Source of the DNA: Tritrichomonas foetus | Taxonomy: Eukaryota > Parabasalia > Tritrichomonadida > Tritrichomonadidae | Direction of reading: 5' to 3' | Assembly (NCBI GenBank): GCA_001839685.1 | Contig: MLAK01000563.1 | Coordinates: 1 to 64,000, forward strand | Length of the DNA: 64,000 nucleotides | Shown here: one piece after another, positions 51,201 to 61,601 of the stretch | Layout of the letters: each line of letters begins with the position of its first letter | How positions within the stretch are numbered: the stretch's first letter is position 1 | The notes under the pieces: generated by a model | Database searches by the model: none | What the model was told of the DNA's origin: nothing | What the model saw: only the letters and a program-made list of their open reading frames with translations | Translations under genes and position numbers: made by a program

Positions 51201-54200
51201 CAACAATGATCTTTAGTACAGGAATAGGTAGATTGGAAACCATGACATGTGATGAATACAATGTGAATAATTTTGTACCTGTGGCCATTTCGTTTTGAAC
51301 GCTTAAATTCACCATAATTCCGTAATTAGAAACGCCCATTAAAAAGCTGATTGTAGAATTGGTATATTTCGACAGATTTAAAACAACATGTTTAAATTGT
51401 GTCTGGTTTTCCTTTTTCATTATTATGAATTCTCGTGTTTTATTTATGCTTAAAACTATTGGACAACGTTTTTTTGAAGGTGCAGTTCCAACATAAGTGA
51501 AGGAGTTTTGATTATCTTTTTTATAATAAATATTCACATCAAAATCCAAATTATTCTTGATTTCAGTAGGTGATTTAAATTTTAAGATAATTCCTCCTTT
51601 ATATGGTCTACGAACAGCAACCACATCACATGAAAGAAAAGTTGGATATGTTAAAAATCGAGGTGAACAACAATATTGTTTTTCTCTAAATTCTAAGTAA
51701 ATCTTGGTGGTTTCTTCAATAGAAAAAACAGGAATTCTAGAACCATGATTTAAAATAAAATAATTTTTGTTGTTGTCTGGTTCGTGCATTCGAAATAAAA
51801 CATCACCACCTAATTGATTTTCAATCCAAAAGTTAGGAAGTTCAATATACTTTTGCCCAACAACTAACAATTTCTTTTGAATATCATCAAAAAGACTAAA
51901 ATATTGTGTAATTGCAATTAAAGGTAGATTAATATTTAAATCGGAATCGATTTTGAATGTAACTTGAAAACTTTCTTTAGTTAAAACTCCCAAACAAACT
52001 AAATTTATCGGTTCAATAATCATATCCCAGAATCCAGTTGAATCATTGTAATATTCGACATATGGATTAATATGTAATTCCATAGATCCAACAGTATCAG
52101 TATTACTTAAATTAAATGAAATTGGTGGAATAACCAAATTAAATAAAGGAATGTATTTGGTTGATGTTCGATTATCTTTACAAATGATAATTCGTATTGT
52201 TTCTGAAAAAAAAGTAACTGATGAAAACAACAAATTCATCTTATTTTCAACAATCTCCTCATGTGCAATAATCCCATTTTTAGTTTCTTTAATATTAGTC
52301 ATGTGATGCTTATCATTATCATTTGTATTATTTGAGTTGAGCTTGGTGTTATCTTCGGAAAACATTAAAACTTCTGTTGCTTTGGCGAGATTATTTGCCA
52401 TTTTATTGAAGAGAATGAAATCAGCTGCTGATAATTTCACTTCAATTGAGGAAATTGATAAAGATAGTTCAGTATCCGTTTCATTCGCGATTTTTCGAAT
52501 GAATTTAATTGAGAAATTTTCAAATAATGGAACATAATGATCTTTTGTTATTTGATCAGAAAAATGAACAGAAAAATCTGAAACATTAATCATAAAAACT
52601 GTGTCTGCTAAGGAAAGATAACAATTCATATCAACATGAAACAAAGGCATATCTTTTTCATCAATTGCTGTTGGTATTGTAATTCTCAATTTAGGTGCTT
52701 TTAATTTTAGAGTGAATGGTAACGAAGCTTGAGAATTGTTGGTGTCTTCATTGTGATTTTGCAAATCTGCAATATAAAAGAAAGGTGATCGAAGAACAAA
52801 ATTAACAACAGTTAAATAAAAAACGTAATCAAAAGATAATTCCATTTCAGCCAAATTAATCAAAAAGGTATCTCCTCTTTGTTTGAACTTTAGTAAATTG
52901 GTATCAATTGGACTATTTACAAGGCTGTTGGTTCTATCTACACTTGGGAAAAGTGAAAATGATCGCATTGTAGCGAGCCATGTTTTATCTTTAAGTGAGG
53001 CTGTTAAACCAAGAAATTCAACTGTTGCTAGAGGATCAATTAAATACAAGACAAGATGGAATGAATCGACAAAAACATCAGAAATGAAATCGATTTCTTC
53101 TTCTAAATAATTAAAAATAGTTTCGTTGTTGTCGTTCTTATCAATATTTCCAGAATTTGAATCAGGGTTTTGGAATAGATTTGTATTTTGAAGTGAATCC
53201 TCTTTTATAACACTTCCGTTTTTGTCAAGTCTTGCATTAAAAGTTACAGGTGGTTTAATGAGTAATTTAAAGTTAAAACGATTAAATATTTCTTGTTGCA
53301 TGTTAAGATAAGGATCAAATATGTGGAGATCTTCTTCAACAGAATTTAATGATTCAACAGGAAGAGGTTTATATTTTCCATCTTTTGGCAAACAACATAA
53401 AATTACAGCTGCTGCAAATCTGTGTGTATAATTTATAGTAATATCACTTGCTGACCATCTAGCTTGAACTTTTTTAAGAATGAATCCATGTGGATCTTCA
53501 ATGTCTTTCAATGCATAAATATCATCAAATGTTTCACCATTAAGATATTTTTCATTAAATGATAAAGTAGCTTTAGCATTAGAAATTTCTAAAGCTCGAT
53601 CAGGATTAGCATTTTCCACATCAATATTTATATAGTCAATGGAAATCGCTGCATTTCTTTGATCACACTTCCAAACAACTTTTGTATTATTGATATGTCC
53701 ATGACAATGCGGTCCGATTAAATCTAATGGATATAAATTTGCTATAACTTCATTGACTTCAATATCCATTCCAAAATCCCATACAACTGGAGTATCATCA
53801 TCTTTATCAGATAAAATTTCAATCAAAGTTTCAACTATTTTAATTAAAAGTGGAATATTAAATGAAGTTATTGCCTTATCAGCAGTAATTAAGAGCCAAT
53901 CATAACTATATCTTAAATAAAATCCATTTGGAACATTAATAAAATGAAAATTATTTCCAAGTAAGTCAGTATATCCATTAATGTCTCCCAAACGTAATTC
54001 AAATAATACCCGGGAATTTCCTACCCAATTTAAATCAACTTTCAAATCATTACAATGTAAAATACCAACTTGTTGACATCCAGCAACCATTACAGCTTTC
54101 AAGAATTTCGCTGAAAATGTATAATGACTTTTAGCATCAGGCAATTTTATTGAATCATTTAAATCGTCATCATCAGGAATCCATCGAAAAATGTATTGGA

Positions 54201-57200
54201 AATCTGGTCCTGTAATATATGCAGTTGTTTCCGGAAAAATCATATCATATGTATCATCTTTTTCATCTGACCAGTATGTACATATAATTGGTTCCTCAAA
54301 ATCAGCAAATTTATATGTTTCACCATTGATGAATTGATTTGATTTGAATTTATTGATTGTAATTGTTGTAAAAACTTCGGTTTCTGTTAAACGAACTTCG
54401 ATTTTAACTTCATCTGTTCGTGCAATTAAAATATGCTTTTCAAAATGATATAAATCAAATCTTGAACTCTCAAAAGAAACAGTTATGCGCGATTCCTCAT
54501 ATTCTTTTGATTCTTCTTCTGATGGTTCATCGTCTTTAAAGAAGTATCTAATTTCATCAACAAGTCGTAAAATAGCCCACAAATCTGTTGGTTCTAGTTG
54601 GGAATCAAGATGTGATAATTTCATGTTCTTCAATTGATCGAAATATAAAATTATATTCATTGGTTTAATAACAATTCGACTTTCTCTGAAGCAACCAAAT
54701 CCCTCCATTTCAATTTTATCTTTGATCAAAATTTTACCCATTGTGATTAAATAATCACCTTTCTTATCAGGGATGATGACTTCCATATTTTCAATTAAAA
54801 ATGAAATATCAAACATTCCATCATTATTTCCCTTATTTTCTTCATTCGTAATAACCGTTTCTTGATTCACTTCATTATTCAATGCTTTATGCCTAGTATC
54901 TTTCGGTTCATTAGTTGAACATTGTCTGTTTTCATTAGTAAGATGGTTATTGAGATTACTTTTGACTTTCTCATTATTGGCTGAATTAATTTCTTCAGAT
55001 GAATTATAATTAATTTCTTTTAGAAAGTTATTTGAGATATTGATTAATGTTAAATAAATTCTTTTGTATTGTCGGAGATCCAATGTAATTTGTGGATTAG
55101 TTAGCATTATTATTGCTTTTATTTTTGGTTCTTCGTTTTTCTGTTCAAGAGCAATTTCAACTGAATCATCTGACATTCTTAATAAATCAATTTCATTTTC
55201 AATAAATTTAATTTTTCTAATTTTCACAGACCCGTTCAAATTTCCTTTATCTGTCGTTACTGAAAATGAAATATTTCCCAAAGAGATTGCAGCTTTCGCA
55301 TTATCTAAATTCAGCATCCACTCTTCAAAGTTAAAATCGAGATTTGTAGTTATTTTTCCAAAAGACATAACAGTTTGTGTTTCAGGTGTATTTTGGATAT
55401 ACATTTTTTGGCTTTCTTTGAGTTTAATTTCTTTACTATAATTAATTGCAGCAGCGATTAACTTAAAAGATATATCATCAAAATGAAAATTGATTTTACC
55501 TAAGTTAAAACAGCAATCAACATAAACATGGTCTGTCCCTGTAAAATATTTAAAATAAAAAGGTAAATCAAATGAAAATTCATTCAATATGCAACAATTG
55601 TCAATCATTAGGTCATCAATGGTAAAATGAATTTTGAAATCCATTTTAATTTCTTTAACATCAATTGGTAATAAGCCAACTGCTGTTTTATTAATTTTAA
55701 TGTCTTTTAAAGCAAATTTCATTGAGGTATCTTGTCCTTGGAAAACAAAAGGAAAAATATATTGCAGTTTTTTAAATTCCACATTTAAAATATGATTTTT
55801 GAAATAGAGTAATCGCTGTAATTGGTCAGCAACATCTATTCTATTCACTTTTGTGGTGATTTTTTCAGTTTGATCGATTTCTGTCACAATTTCATCTAAA
55901 TTCTTTTCATCAAAGAAATCTGCAACTTTATTTAAAGTAACTGTATCGACCGTTGTGGTAATTGGTTCAACAATAACATTCATTTGGAAAGGATCTGTAG
56001 TTGATGGATAAATAATATCTATCCTGAAAAAAGGTGGATAATTTGATGTATCATTAGTATTATTATTCATAAGTACTTTTTTTGTGTTATTATACAGAAT
56101 TTGATTTTCGAATTCAACAGTAACAATTGATCTTTTTATACTATTCACGAATGAGAACATGTTCATATTTTGAATAGAAAAATTTAAATCAGCACCACCT
56201 TTCATACTTGTAACTTTTGTGAAAATATTTTGAAACTCAATCACAAGAAAAGGATCATCTTTTTCATACAATAATTCGATTTGGAAAGAAGGAATTTTCA
56301 TTTCCATTGAAAAGGATGCTGAATCAAAAAATTTATCTGTTGTTTGAAGCAAACTTTTCAATTCTGACATATCAAAAGCTGTTATTCCAGACTCTTGAAC
56401 ATTTTTTTCTTTCTCAACAACTGCCATTGCATATTCTCGACAAAATAGTGCAGCAGTTGATCCAACTTTATTATCTAATGTCTTTAATTGAGAATCCAAA
56501 ATTGGATGAAGAATATTTGATTGAGTTTCTCTCGTTCGAATGATTTTTACGTATTTTTTACGAAATTTTAAGATTTTATGAGCCAATCCCGGTCTGAATT
56601 CATTGGGGCGATTTCGAAAAACAGCACAACGATGAAAATATTGCCAAAAATCAATCTCATCGCCATTTTTTGGTCGAGCACATGGCGCATAGCGTCTTCT
56701 TTTATGAAAAAGCTTCCATCGATTATTAAAATATAAAAAAATTTGAGATTGTTGATAATCCATTGAAAACTTTAATTGCTTAGTAGTCATTGTTAAAATG
56801 TTTTGAAGCATGTCAGGGATATTTCTTGTATGCAGTAAAATCATTTCAATGTAAAATGGATTTAAAATATATTGATGATTTTCATTTTTAATTATTTTGT
56901 TCATTTCAAATTCGAAATTTGAAATATTTATTGGAGTTTGATTATTAGTATCGAAATATACTGACAAATTATTTAATTTTAACTGTTTACGAACTTTCGA
57001 AGCCCTTTTAATGACCTTTAAAAGTGGTTGATTATTATCATCAACTGTATATAAAGTCATTTCAGGAATTATTGTTCCAGCAGCACAACAACAATCATCA
57101 TCTGATTTTTTATTTGGATTTTCATTCAACTTGTTATTTTCATAATTATTGATATTTTGATTGTTTTGGTGTTCATATGGACTATTGATGATTCTATTTT

Positions 57201-57651
57201 TGTAGTTTAATTCAAGCCTGCAATGAATATTTTTTATAATTATTCGTGCATTATCAATTACAGTATTGATTAAAGATTGCCAAATTCCGTATTCATCTTC
57301 ATTTGATACTTCTTGATTTTCGGTATGTATCAATTTTTGTTGTGCTTGAAGATCACTCTGGATTAAAACATCAGGGTCCAATTCAACTAAAATTGAAACA
57401 TTCTCAATTTCAATAATGCATGCTTCACTATTCAATTTTTTCCAAGGAAAGTTTAAACGAACATGTTTTATTGTTCCCTTGATAATTCTAAAGGGAAGTT
57501 GGTGTGAAGATAATGCGGTTGGGAGAAGTACTAAATTTTCAAATGTGGCATGACCTTCCCATAGTTTCATGGCCATTTGGCTTTTGTCTATAGTCTCGAT
57601 GTACTGGCTTAAGTACTTGGCGATAAATTTCGCGACAACACTTTCCAGCAT
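48232..57651 (-). CDS. VPS13: VPS13-family bridge-like lipid transfer protein
   Basis: A 3,139-residue protein, the largest gene in the window. VPS13 proteins bridge membranes at contact sites and carry phospholipids along a hydrophobic groove. The N-terminal chorein motif is LESVVAKFIAKYLSQYIETI followed by MKLWEGHATFENLVLLP. Long beta-rich repeat regions follow. The VAB/SHR-BD region begins near residue 1,940 (FWIENQLGGDVLFRM). Near the C terminus are the VPS13_C block (LHISLIDLNMREIALITLE) and a PH-like end (LTVITDKHIIVLSTNL). Asn-rich insertions are typical of this genome. The frame opens at an upstream ATG (57738), but family alignment starts at the Met coded at 57649-57651, which I chose. 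It is in one uninterrupted frame. Confidence 0.92.
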   Translation of the reverse strand: MLESVVAKFIAKYLSQYIETIDKSQMAMKLWEGHATFENLVLLPTALSSHQLPFRIIKGTIKHVRLNFPWKKLNSEACIIEIENVSILVELDPDVLIQSDLQAQQKLIHTENQEVSNEDEYGIWQSLINTVIDNARIIIKNIHCRLELNYKNRIINSPYEHQNNQNINNYENNKLNENPNKKSDDDCCCAAGTIIPEMTLYTVDDNNQPLLKVIKRASKVRKQLKLNNLSVYFDTNNQTPINISNFEFEMNKIIKNENHQYILNPFYIEMILLHTRNIPDMLQNILTMTTKQLKFSMDYQQSQIFLYFNNRWKLFHKRRRYAPCARPKNGDEIDFWQYFHRCAVFRNRPNEFRPGLAHKILKFRKKYVKIIRTRETQSNILHPILDSQLKTLDNKVGSTAALFCREYAMAVVEKEKNVQESGITAFDMSELKSLLQTTDKFFDSASFSMEMKIPSFQIELLYEKDDPFLVIEFQNIFTKVTSMKGGADLNFSIQNMNMFSFVNSIKRSIVTVEFENQILYNNTKKVLMNNNTNDTSNYPPFFRIDIIYPSTTDPFQMNVIVEPITTTVDTVTLNKVADFFDEKNLDEIVTEIDQTEKITTKVNRIDVADQLQRLLYFKNHILNVEFKKLQYIFPFVFQGQDTSMKFALKDIKINKTAVGLLPIDVKEIKMDFKIHFTIDDLMIDNCCILNEFSFDLPFYFKYFTGTDHVYVDCCFNLGKINFHFDDISFKLIAAAINYSKEIKLKESQKMYIQNTPETQTVMSFGKITTNLDFNFEEWMLNLDNAKAAISLGNISFSVTTDKGNLNGSVKIRKIKFIENEIDLLRMSDDSVEIALEQKNEEPKIKAIIMLTNPQITLDLRQYKRIYLTLINISNNFLKEINYNSSEEINSANNEKVKSNLNNHLTNENRQCSTNEPKDTRHKALNNEVNQETVITNEENKGNNDGMFDISFLIENMEVIIPDKKGDYLITMGKILIKDKIEMEGFGCFRESRIVIKPMNIILYFDQLKNMKLSHLDSQLEPTDLWAILRLVDEIRYFFKDDEPSEEESKEYEESRITVSFESSRFDLYHFEKHILIARTDEVKIEVRLTETEVFTTITINKFKSNQFINGETYKFADFEEPIICTYWSDEKDDTYDMIFPETTAYITGPDFQYIFRWIPDDDDLNDSIKLPDAKSHYTFSAKFLKAVMVAGCQQVGILHCNDLKVDLNWVGNSRVLFELRLGDINGYTDLLGNNFHFINVPNGFYLRYSYDWLLITADKAITSFNIPLLIKIVETLIEILSDKDDDTPVVWDFGMDIEVNEVIANLYPLDLIGPHCHGHINNTKVVWKCDQRNAAISIDYINIDVENANPDRALEISNAKATLSFNEKYLNGETFDDIYALKDIEDPHGFILKKVQARWSASDITINYTHRFAAAVILCCLPKDGKYKPLPVESLNSVEEDLHIFDPYLNMQQEIFNRFNFKLLIKPPVTFNARLDKNGSVIKEDSLQNTNLFQNPDSNSGNIDKNDNNETIFNYLEEEIDFISDVFVDSFHLVLYLIDPLATVEFLGLTASLKDKTWLATMRSFSLFPSVDRTNSLVNSPIDTNLLKFKQRGDTFLINLAEMELSFDYVFYLTVVNFVLRSPFFYIADLQNHNEDTNNSQASLPFTLKLKAPKLRITIPTAIDEKDMPLFHVDMNCYLSLADTVFMINVSDFSVHFSDQITKDHYVPLFENFSIKFIRKIANETDTELSLSISSIEVKLSAADFILFNKMANNLAKATEVLMFSEDNTKLNSNNTNDNDKHHMTNIKETKNGIIAHEEIVENKMNLLFSSVTFFSETIRIIICKDNRTSTKYIPLFNLVIPPISFNLSNTDTVGSMELHINPYVEYYNDSTGFWDMIIEPINLVCLGVLTKESFQVTFKIDSDLNINLPLIAITQYFSLFDDIQKKLLVVGQKYIELPNFWIENQLGGDVLFRMHEPDNNKNYFILNHGSRIPVFSIEETTKIYLEFREKQYCCSPRFLTYPTFLSCDVVAVRRPYKGGIILKFKSPTEIKNNLDFDVNIYYKKDNQNSFTYVGTAPSKKRCPIVLSINKTREFIIMKKENQTQFKHVVLNLSKYTNSTISFLMGVSNYGIMVNLSVQNEMATGTKLFTLYSSHVMVSNLPIPVLKIIVEDIEYKLPNDEKVIDMLIPNKSSTFTMKVSIDGENYGPLNRIKIKEKAAQMIQTEYKNIQIAVIFEIDTETKVSTAIFYSPCVIYNFTTQWITVFDNFDAVDIPMNKYGLWTPNNYIRNQKLTTINLRSNSSKDVIQGLDIQSPRNANAFVFRDDFIKESKIGLRYDISMKRNVTIVTLSSLIVVHNYLKEPINLHPFDSSKNKIRGESYSIMPSSDLTLTKMTHTGLFKFSMHGYSSSPTLSLITEQKTCFRILADLENSKTSTNLNLNLNEEQTKLNIPITPKNNLDNNDEEITENSKNDTKIESTPRSNSISSFQKKNIKSETKVYPNKSKTDQNNITLKNKPCKMIIIEVIDAGTCYEVSFKYASFPTPIVIENCLSTRISAYQIRDKQPFNICSHSTSLFAYDEPLAYPSIHFIIGKQKMHISMIEETNLVETKVKSINRRPVFVEVKKLINGSLSVLITDRPKSAVNYLEDSSFFIKFNILIKSLHISLIDLNMREIALITLEKVISSLDIRLKTRSIKASIHTIQIDDQDISAPNPVCLVGRSFKEMPFLRFEALLPSDVPFPSQFTYASAVFQRVDALLDSAFISDFIYLFLALLKPFKTTIGPQQKSILSKSGSTNNLSSNIDEKVLSINLNWLEMSPIYVLFGYNRKSGRVARVHNMFSILKYIPSLSPDKLLLPGVLVAHVDSDPNSISERISSEYKTAAFKQILLMLGKTGSLLTTFGVTSSIAELLGVKIESNNMITNFDQFSSINSEEFDNRKDVYGPFSTAALRNLHKTIINSKLNRSDIVITLANASVSNSQTNAKSNDNQTGKNDCHNTSANVDKIGLSLRELAGNNGVLGVMTKTSINPQTNLRHMAKTQRKRVPRPFLNNTIEPFDEKLAQAQKTLKNDRIKMSGIIDNHLTVITDKHIIVLSTNLQQIRFTYDFAALDSLKQEGKIIHFTVKKDSRQIECENEEKTEIMYSFIQSQRLMILMFEKSLIE

Positions 57652-57946
57652 TATGATAAACTTTTTCAATTGTGATTGGCCAATTACGGTCATAATAAAT
57701 TGATAGTTTATATTGAAAAAAAGGTTTCTCGAAGCCATAAGCCAGATAATCTAAGAATTATTCAATATTTGATTGGAGAAATTTGTATCTCTATGAAAAG
57801 TTTGATTTACATTCAATCATTTGAATATGGTTATTTAGATGTATACAGACCAAATAGTCTTAACGTACGAAATCACTAAAATGATCCTTATCATCAGTAT
57901 TACTTAATACCATCAGTCAAAAATCAAAACCTAAATAGCTAAAAGA

Positions 57947-58554
57947 ATGACGAAAATTTCCCTTATCGCAAACTTCGCAAATGGCCGAATTCAAAAATAT
58001 TTCGAAAATGATTCTGAANAAGCTATTGTTTCAGTTTTCGGGTGAACAGCTTTCAGTCAATTGTTAAATCTATTTTTTATAGTTATGAGCCATATTTATT
58101 CATAGTTTTGAAATTTTGCAACAATTAAACCGAAAAAAGAGCGATTTTGGAGAAAGCCTAAAAAAAAATTGTGAGAAGCTTTTTTTCCAAGAATCANAAA
58201 GATTATAATACTGCTTCCCATAATTCTATTTACACTTCTTCTATCGATTTTTAATTAAAAATCGCGAAAATTTTGATAGTTTTAACTCAGTGATGTTTAA
58301 TTAATTCAATTTCCATTTGACAAATATGAATGTATTGAAATCTTTTCTGTCATAAAATTTTAGTATATGAAGAAAATAGACTGGCAGTCCTCAACAGCAC
58401 ATTCTCAAGCAGGGATACAGATACAACGATTGAAAGACCAAATCAAGAAAAATGGAATCCAATATGTTTTTTTCCAGACTCGATGCCAAGTGAATTTTCT
58501 GATGACTCGCCAATTAGATGGCAAAACATTCGTAATCTTCTCATTGATGCCTAA
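57947..58554 (+). pseudogene. weak coding remnants, unknown
   Basis: The first remnant starts with ATG at 57947, reads MTKISLIANFANGRIQKYFE and stops at TGA 58043-58045 with one ambiguous base. A second one (58339-58554, 71 codons and TAA) has a natural-looking composition (ERPNQEKWNPICFFPDS, then SDDSPIRWQNIRNLLID) but lacks a start. Whether they belong together is unknown, and ambiguous bases hamper the reading. No family recognised. Confidence 0.3.
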
Positions 58555-59301
58555 ATTTTTTTTATTTATATCAAAATTATTAATATTTTTTTTATACTTC
58601 ATTTTTGTATTTTGGAAAACATTATAATTTTCGATGGAGGGTCATATGATAATAAAAAGCACGATTTATGATTAGAAATAATCAAGATATTAATACAATA
58701 AAATCACTTTTTATCTCAATAATTCTCAGAAATTTCTGTGGGATTTATTTTTTTCTCACAATTTTTTTTTTGGATTTGGTTTTCTCTGTATCTTGATTTT
58801 TAAATTATAATATTTATATATTATTAATAGGATTACAATTAAATAATTTTTAGATGACAATAATATCAACAATTATTCATTTAGATCTCTCAATAGTCTT
58901 CTACATCTAGAGCTAGTTAGTTTGTATACATCTATTTAAAATCATACGATCAGAATCAACTTGATTCAATCATGAATTATATTTGGTGAAGATAAAAATG
59001 TCAATTTAGCTATCTAAATATCCTATAATTCATGATAATTTCAGCTATGTTGATATATACTTCATGATTTCTCATTTTATATCTTTTTTATCTTCCGATC
59101 ATCCATAATATGAAAATCAAACTACAAGGTTTGTGTCACTGATACTTTGGAAGGAGAAAAGAATTGAAAATAAATTCAATTCCTTTTTTCATGAAACTTA
59201 ATTGTAATCGAAAATTGATAAAAAAATTCTTTAGGTCACAGAAAACGATATTACATCATTTCGTTATCAAAAATTCATTTTTAATTCTCATATTTTTATT
59301 A

Positions 59302-59781
59302 TTATGATTGCCTATTCTTTTCATAAAACTCGATAATTGATTCAATTACCTCTGAAACACTATTTTACATTTTTTCTTTCAATGAGTTGTCAATAGCTTT
59401 CGCAATCAGCATTGCTTCTGATGTTGACATATGTTGACTAGTGTAAACAAACTGTGTTCGAGTTTTATTACTAACCGAATCATTGCATACAGAAGAATAA
59501 GTTAACTGTGGCATTCCAGCTGACTATGCTGGAGTCGTTGATGTCACAAAGAAATCTTTAATAAGGCGCTTTACTCGAACCAACCCCAGTTGCGATGGAT
59601 AAGACTCACCAGTTACAAGTCTCTTCGTTGCTGCCAAATATTTAAAAGGGTCCTCATTTTTTAGCCTCATCTGTAAATCATTTTACATTTGACGAGCAAG
59701 TTCGCCAAAGCTTTCATATTGTACAAAAAGTACAGAAATTGTTACATATTTGCATTGATGACACATAAACCAAGGATTGAA
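59302..59781 (-). pseudogene. decayed gene, unknown family, with C..C motif
   Basis: One frame stays protein-like for about 159 codons and ends at TAA (59302-59304). It begins FNPWFMCHQCKYV, continues QYESFGELARQ, then MRLKNEDPFKYLAATKRLV and LGLVRVKRLIKDFFV, and ends in a helical tail (SEAMLIAKAIDNS). It is broken by TAA at 59683-59685, TAG at 59524-59526 and TAA at 59365-59367. The region is less A+T-rich than its flanks. The CxxC could be part of a zinc ribbon. No start codon remains. I do not recognise the family; a repeated mobile-element protein is a possibility. Confidence 0.5.
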
Positions 59782-60236
59782 TTATTTATTCTTCAAAAAT
59801 GACCTTAAAAAAATCTACATTTGAAGCTCCTACCAATTCCATAGGTTTTAACTGAGTTTAAATTTTTGTCAACTTTTTGTCGGTATTCTTGATGTGCATA
59901 CCGACTAATGATTGTTATACTTATGAATCGAAAATAGTTTCCAGATTAATGAAAAAAATCTATAATAGTAATTGAGCTTAATGTAATTCGTGAATCATAT
60001 AGAAATTTTTCAATAATGCATATAAAATTGAAAGATCTCATCCACCCTTTTTACATAGAAAAAAATTAGTTTGATAAAAATCGACTTATTTTAAAGGTTT
60101 ATTTATTTCGATTGTTTAAATATTTATTCTCAAAATTCAATATGCAATCGAAATTTTTCTGTAAAATCAAATTATTCATTCAAAAATGAACTTTTTCATT
60201 GAAATGTTTTGAAGGCATTATTTTGAATCCTTTTCA

Positions 60237-60247
60237 TCATTTTTCTC
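60237..60247 (+). promoter_or_regulatory. initiator (Inr) of Myb gene
   Basis: TCATTTTTCTC is an exact match to the trichomonad Inr consensus TCAYTWYTC and abuts the ATG at 60248, implying an almost leaderless mRNA. Confidence 0.6.
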
Positions 60248-61051
60248 ATGAGTGAGAATTTAAATGCTTTTATTCCTCAAGTTCACAAAGTGAAAACAAA
60301 GAAACCTCGAAAAAAGTTCACTGATGAAGAAGATAAAATCTTGATCGAACTTGTTCATGAGATTGGATCTAAAAAGTGGAAAGCTATTTCAAAAGCGATG
60401 TATGGCCGAACACCACGTCAATGCCATGATCGTTATTGTAACTATTTGGTCCCAGGATACTTTAATGGTCAATGGACATGTGAAGAAGATGATAAATTAT
60501 ATTTTAAATACCATCAATATGGGCCAAGATGGTCATATTTCACACAGTTTTTCGCATGTAGAAGTGCTATTGCATTGAAAAATAGATGGAATTACTTTGT
60601 TTCTAAACGAGATAGCGTTTCTGAAAATCAAATATATCAAAAATCAGATTCCAATAATCAATCTAACGATATATTAAGAGTATTAAACATAAGCCAATAC
60701 TTGAATTCTGGTGACAATCGGCATATATCATTATTGTCTAATGATGCTAATTCTACTATAAATATTAAAATACATGATAAAATTAAGGAAAAAATGAATG
60801 ATGATTTAAATGGAAAGATGTTTCATGAAATGTCACCTAAAGTGAGTAAACAAGAGCATGTTGAATGGGAAATAGTTCAAAGCAGTGACTATAACTGTGA
60901 AAGTGACTGTGACAGAAAAGAAAATAATGATGTAGATTTTTCATCAATACTTGACCCAGATAGTTCAAAAATTAATGACTACAACACCAACTATTATGAT
61001 GCATGTAATTCATTACCTTTGATTAAAGATATGGATTTATATTATTTCTGA
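60248..61051 (+). CDS. R2R3 Myb-like DNA-binding protein
   Basis: A 267-residue nuclear protein. Two Myb repeats fill residues about 20-125: FTDEEDKILIELVHEIGSKKW then GRTPRQCHDRYCNYLVP, and WTCEEDDKLYFKYHQYGPRW then RSAIALKNRWNYFVSKR. A basic patch (VKTKKPRKK) just before R2 may be a nuclear localisation signal. The C-terminal half is Asn/Ser/Asp-rich and probably disordered. It is the third Myb gene of the same layout in 64 kb; they are not tandem copies, since sequences outside the repeats differ. Confidence 0.9.
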   Translation: MSENLNAFIPQVHKVKTKKPRKKFTDEEDKILIELVHEIGSKKWKAISKAMYGRTPRQCHDRYCNYLVPGYFNGQWTCEEDDKLYFKYHQYGPRWSYFTQFFACRSAIALKNRWNYFVSKRDSVSENQIYQKSDSNNQSNDILRVLNISQYLNSGDNRHISLLSNDANSTINIKIHDKIKEKMNDDLNGKMFHEMSPKVSKQEHVEWEIVQSSDYNCESDCDRKENNDVDFSSILDPDSSKINDYNTNYYDACNSLPLIKDMDLYYF

Positions 61052-61601
61052 AGTTGTAAACCATTATGATTAATCATTATAGTCTCTCTTATTTATTACA
61101 AAATGCTTCATGACATTCATAAAGTATTTTTATATTTATTATTGAGTGAGTTAGCAAAAATGAAGAATGTGAACTAGACATTCATATATCACATGTTGAT
61201 AAAATGTGAAAACTATGGTTTCATATAGAAAATGATTTCAACATAATAATGTGAAAACACTCATGTGATTATCATTATTTTATCGGTGCTTGATATTGAG
61301 AGTAATTATTATGAAGTAAATAGAAAACTCCATACCATATGATAATGGTCTAGAACTACACAATCAACTTGTTTAACAAGCATTTGGGAATATTGTAAAA
61401 ATATATTTATCGGGAAAATGATGAAAGATTTTTTGGCTGATGAATTGTTCAGATTAATAATAACCAATTGGTGATTTTATTATTGTTTGACTTTACCAGT
61501 GTATAAGAAATTTGACTGTTCATCATTTGATATCGAAAAAAACAATAATCACTCAGCCGATGAAAAAAAGAAAATGACCGTTTAAAATTATTGTTGTTAC
61601 A
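61052..61601. other. intergenic region
   Basis: About 550 bp, A+T-rich, between Myb and LSm genes. ATGATTA-like and CATGTGA-like words recur, but no feature is recognised. Confidence 0.4.

Larger units (their letters stand above)
57652..60247. other. 2.6-kb gene-poor region
   Basis: It lies between the divergent VPS13 and Myb genes. It holds weak coding remnants (57947-58554), a longer decayed frame (59302-59781, minus), and ambiguous bases at 58019 and 58197. The rest is A+T-rich without recognised features. Confidence 0.5.

Noticed and set aside
413..59781. Reassigned genetic code (TAA/TAG as Gln or TGA as Trp)
   Set aside because: Long intact genes (VPS13, STAG, GCN2, CFAP57) contain no internal stops and end at TAA or TGA where their families end.
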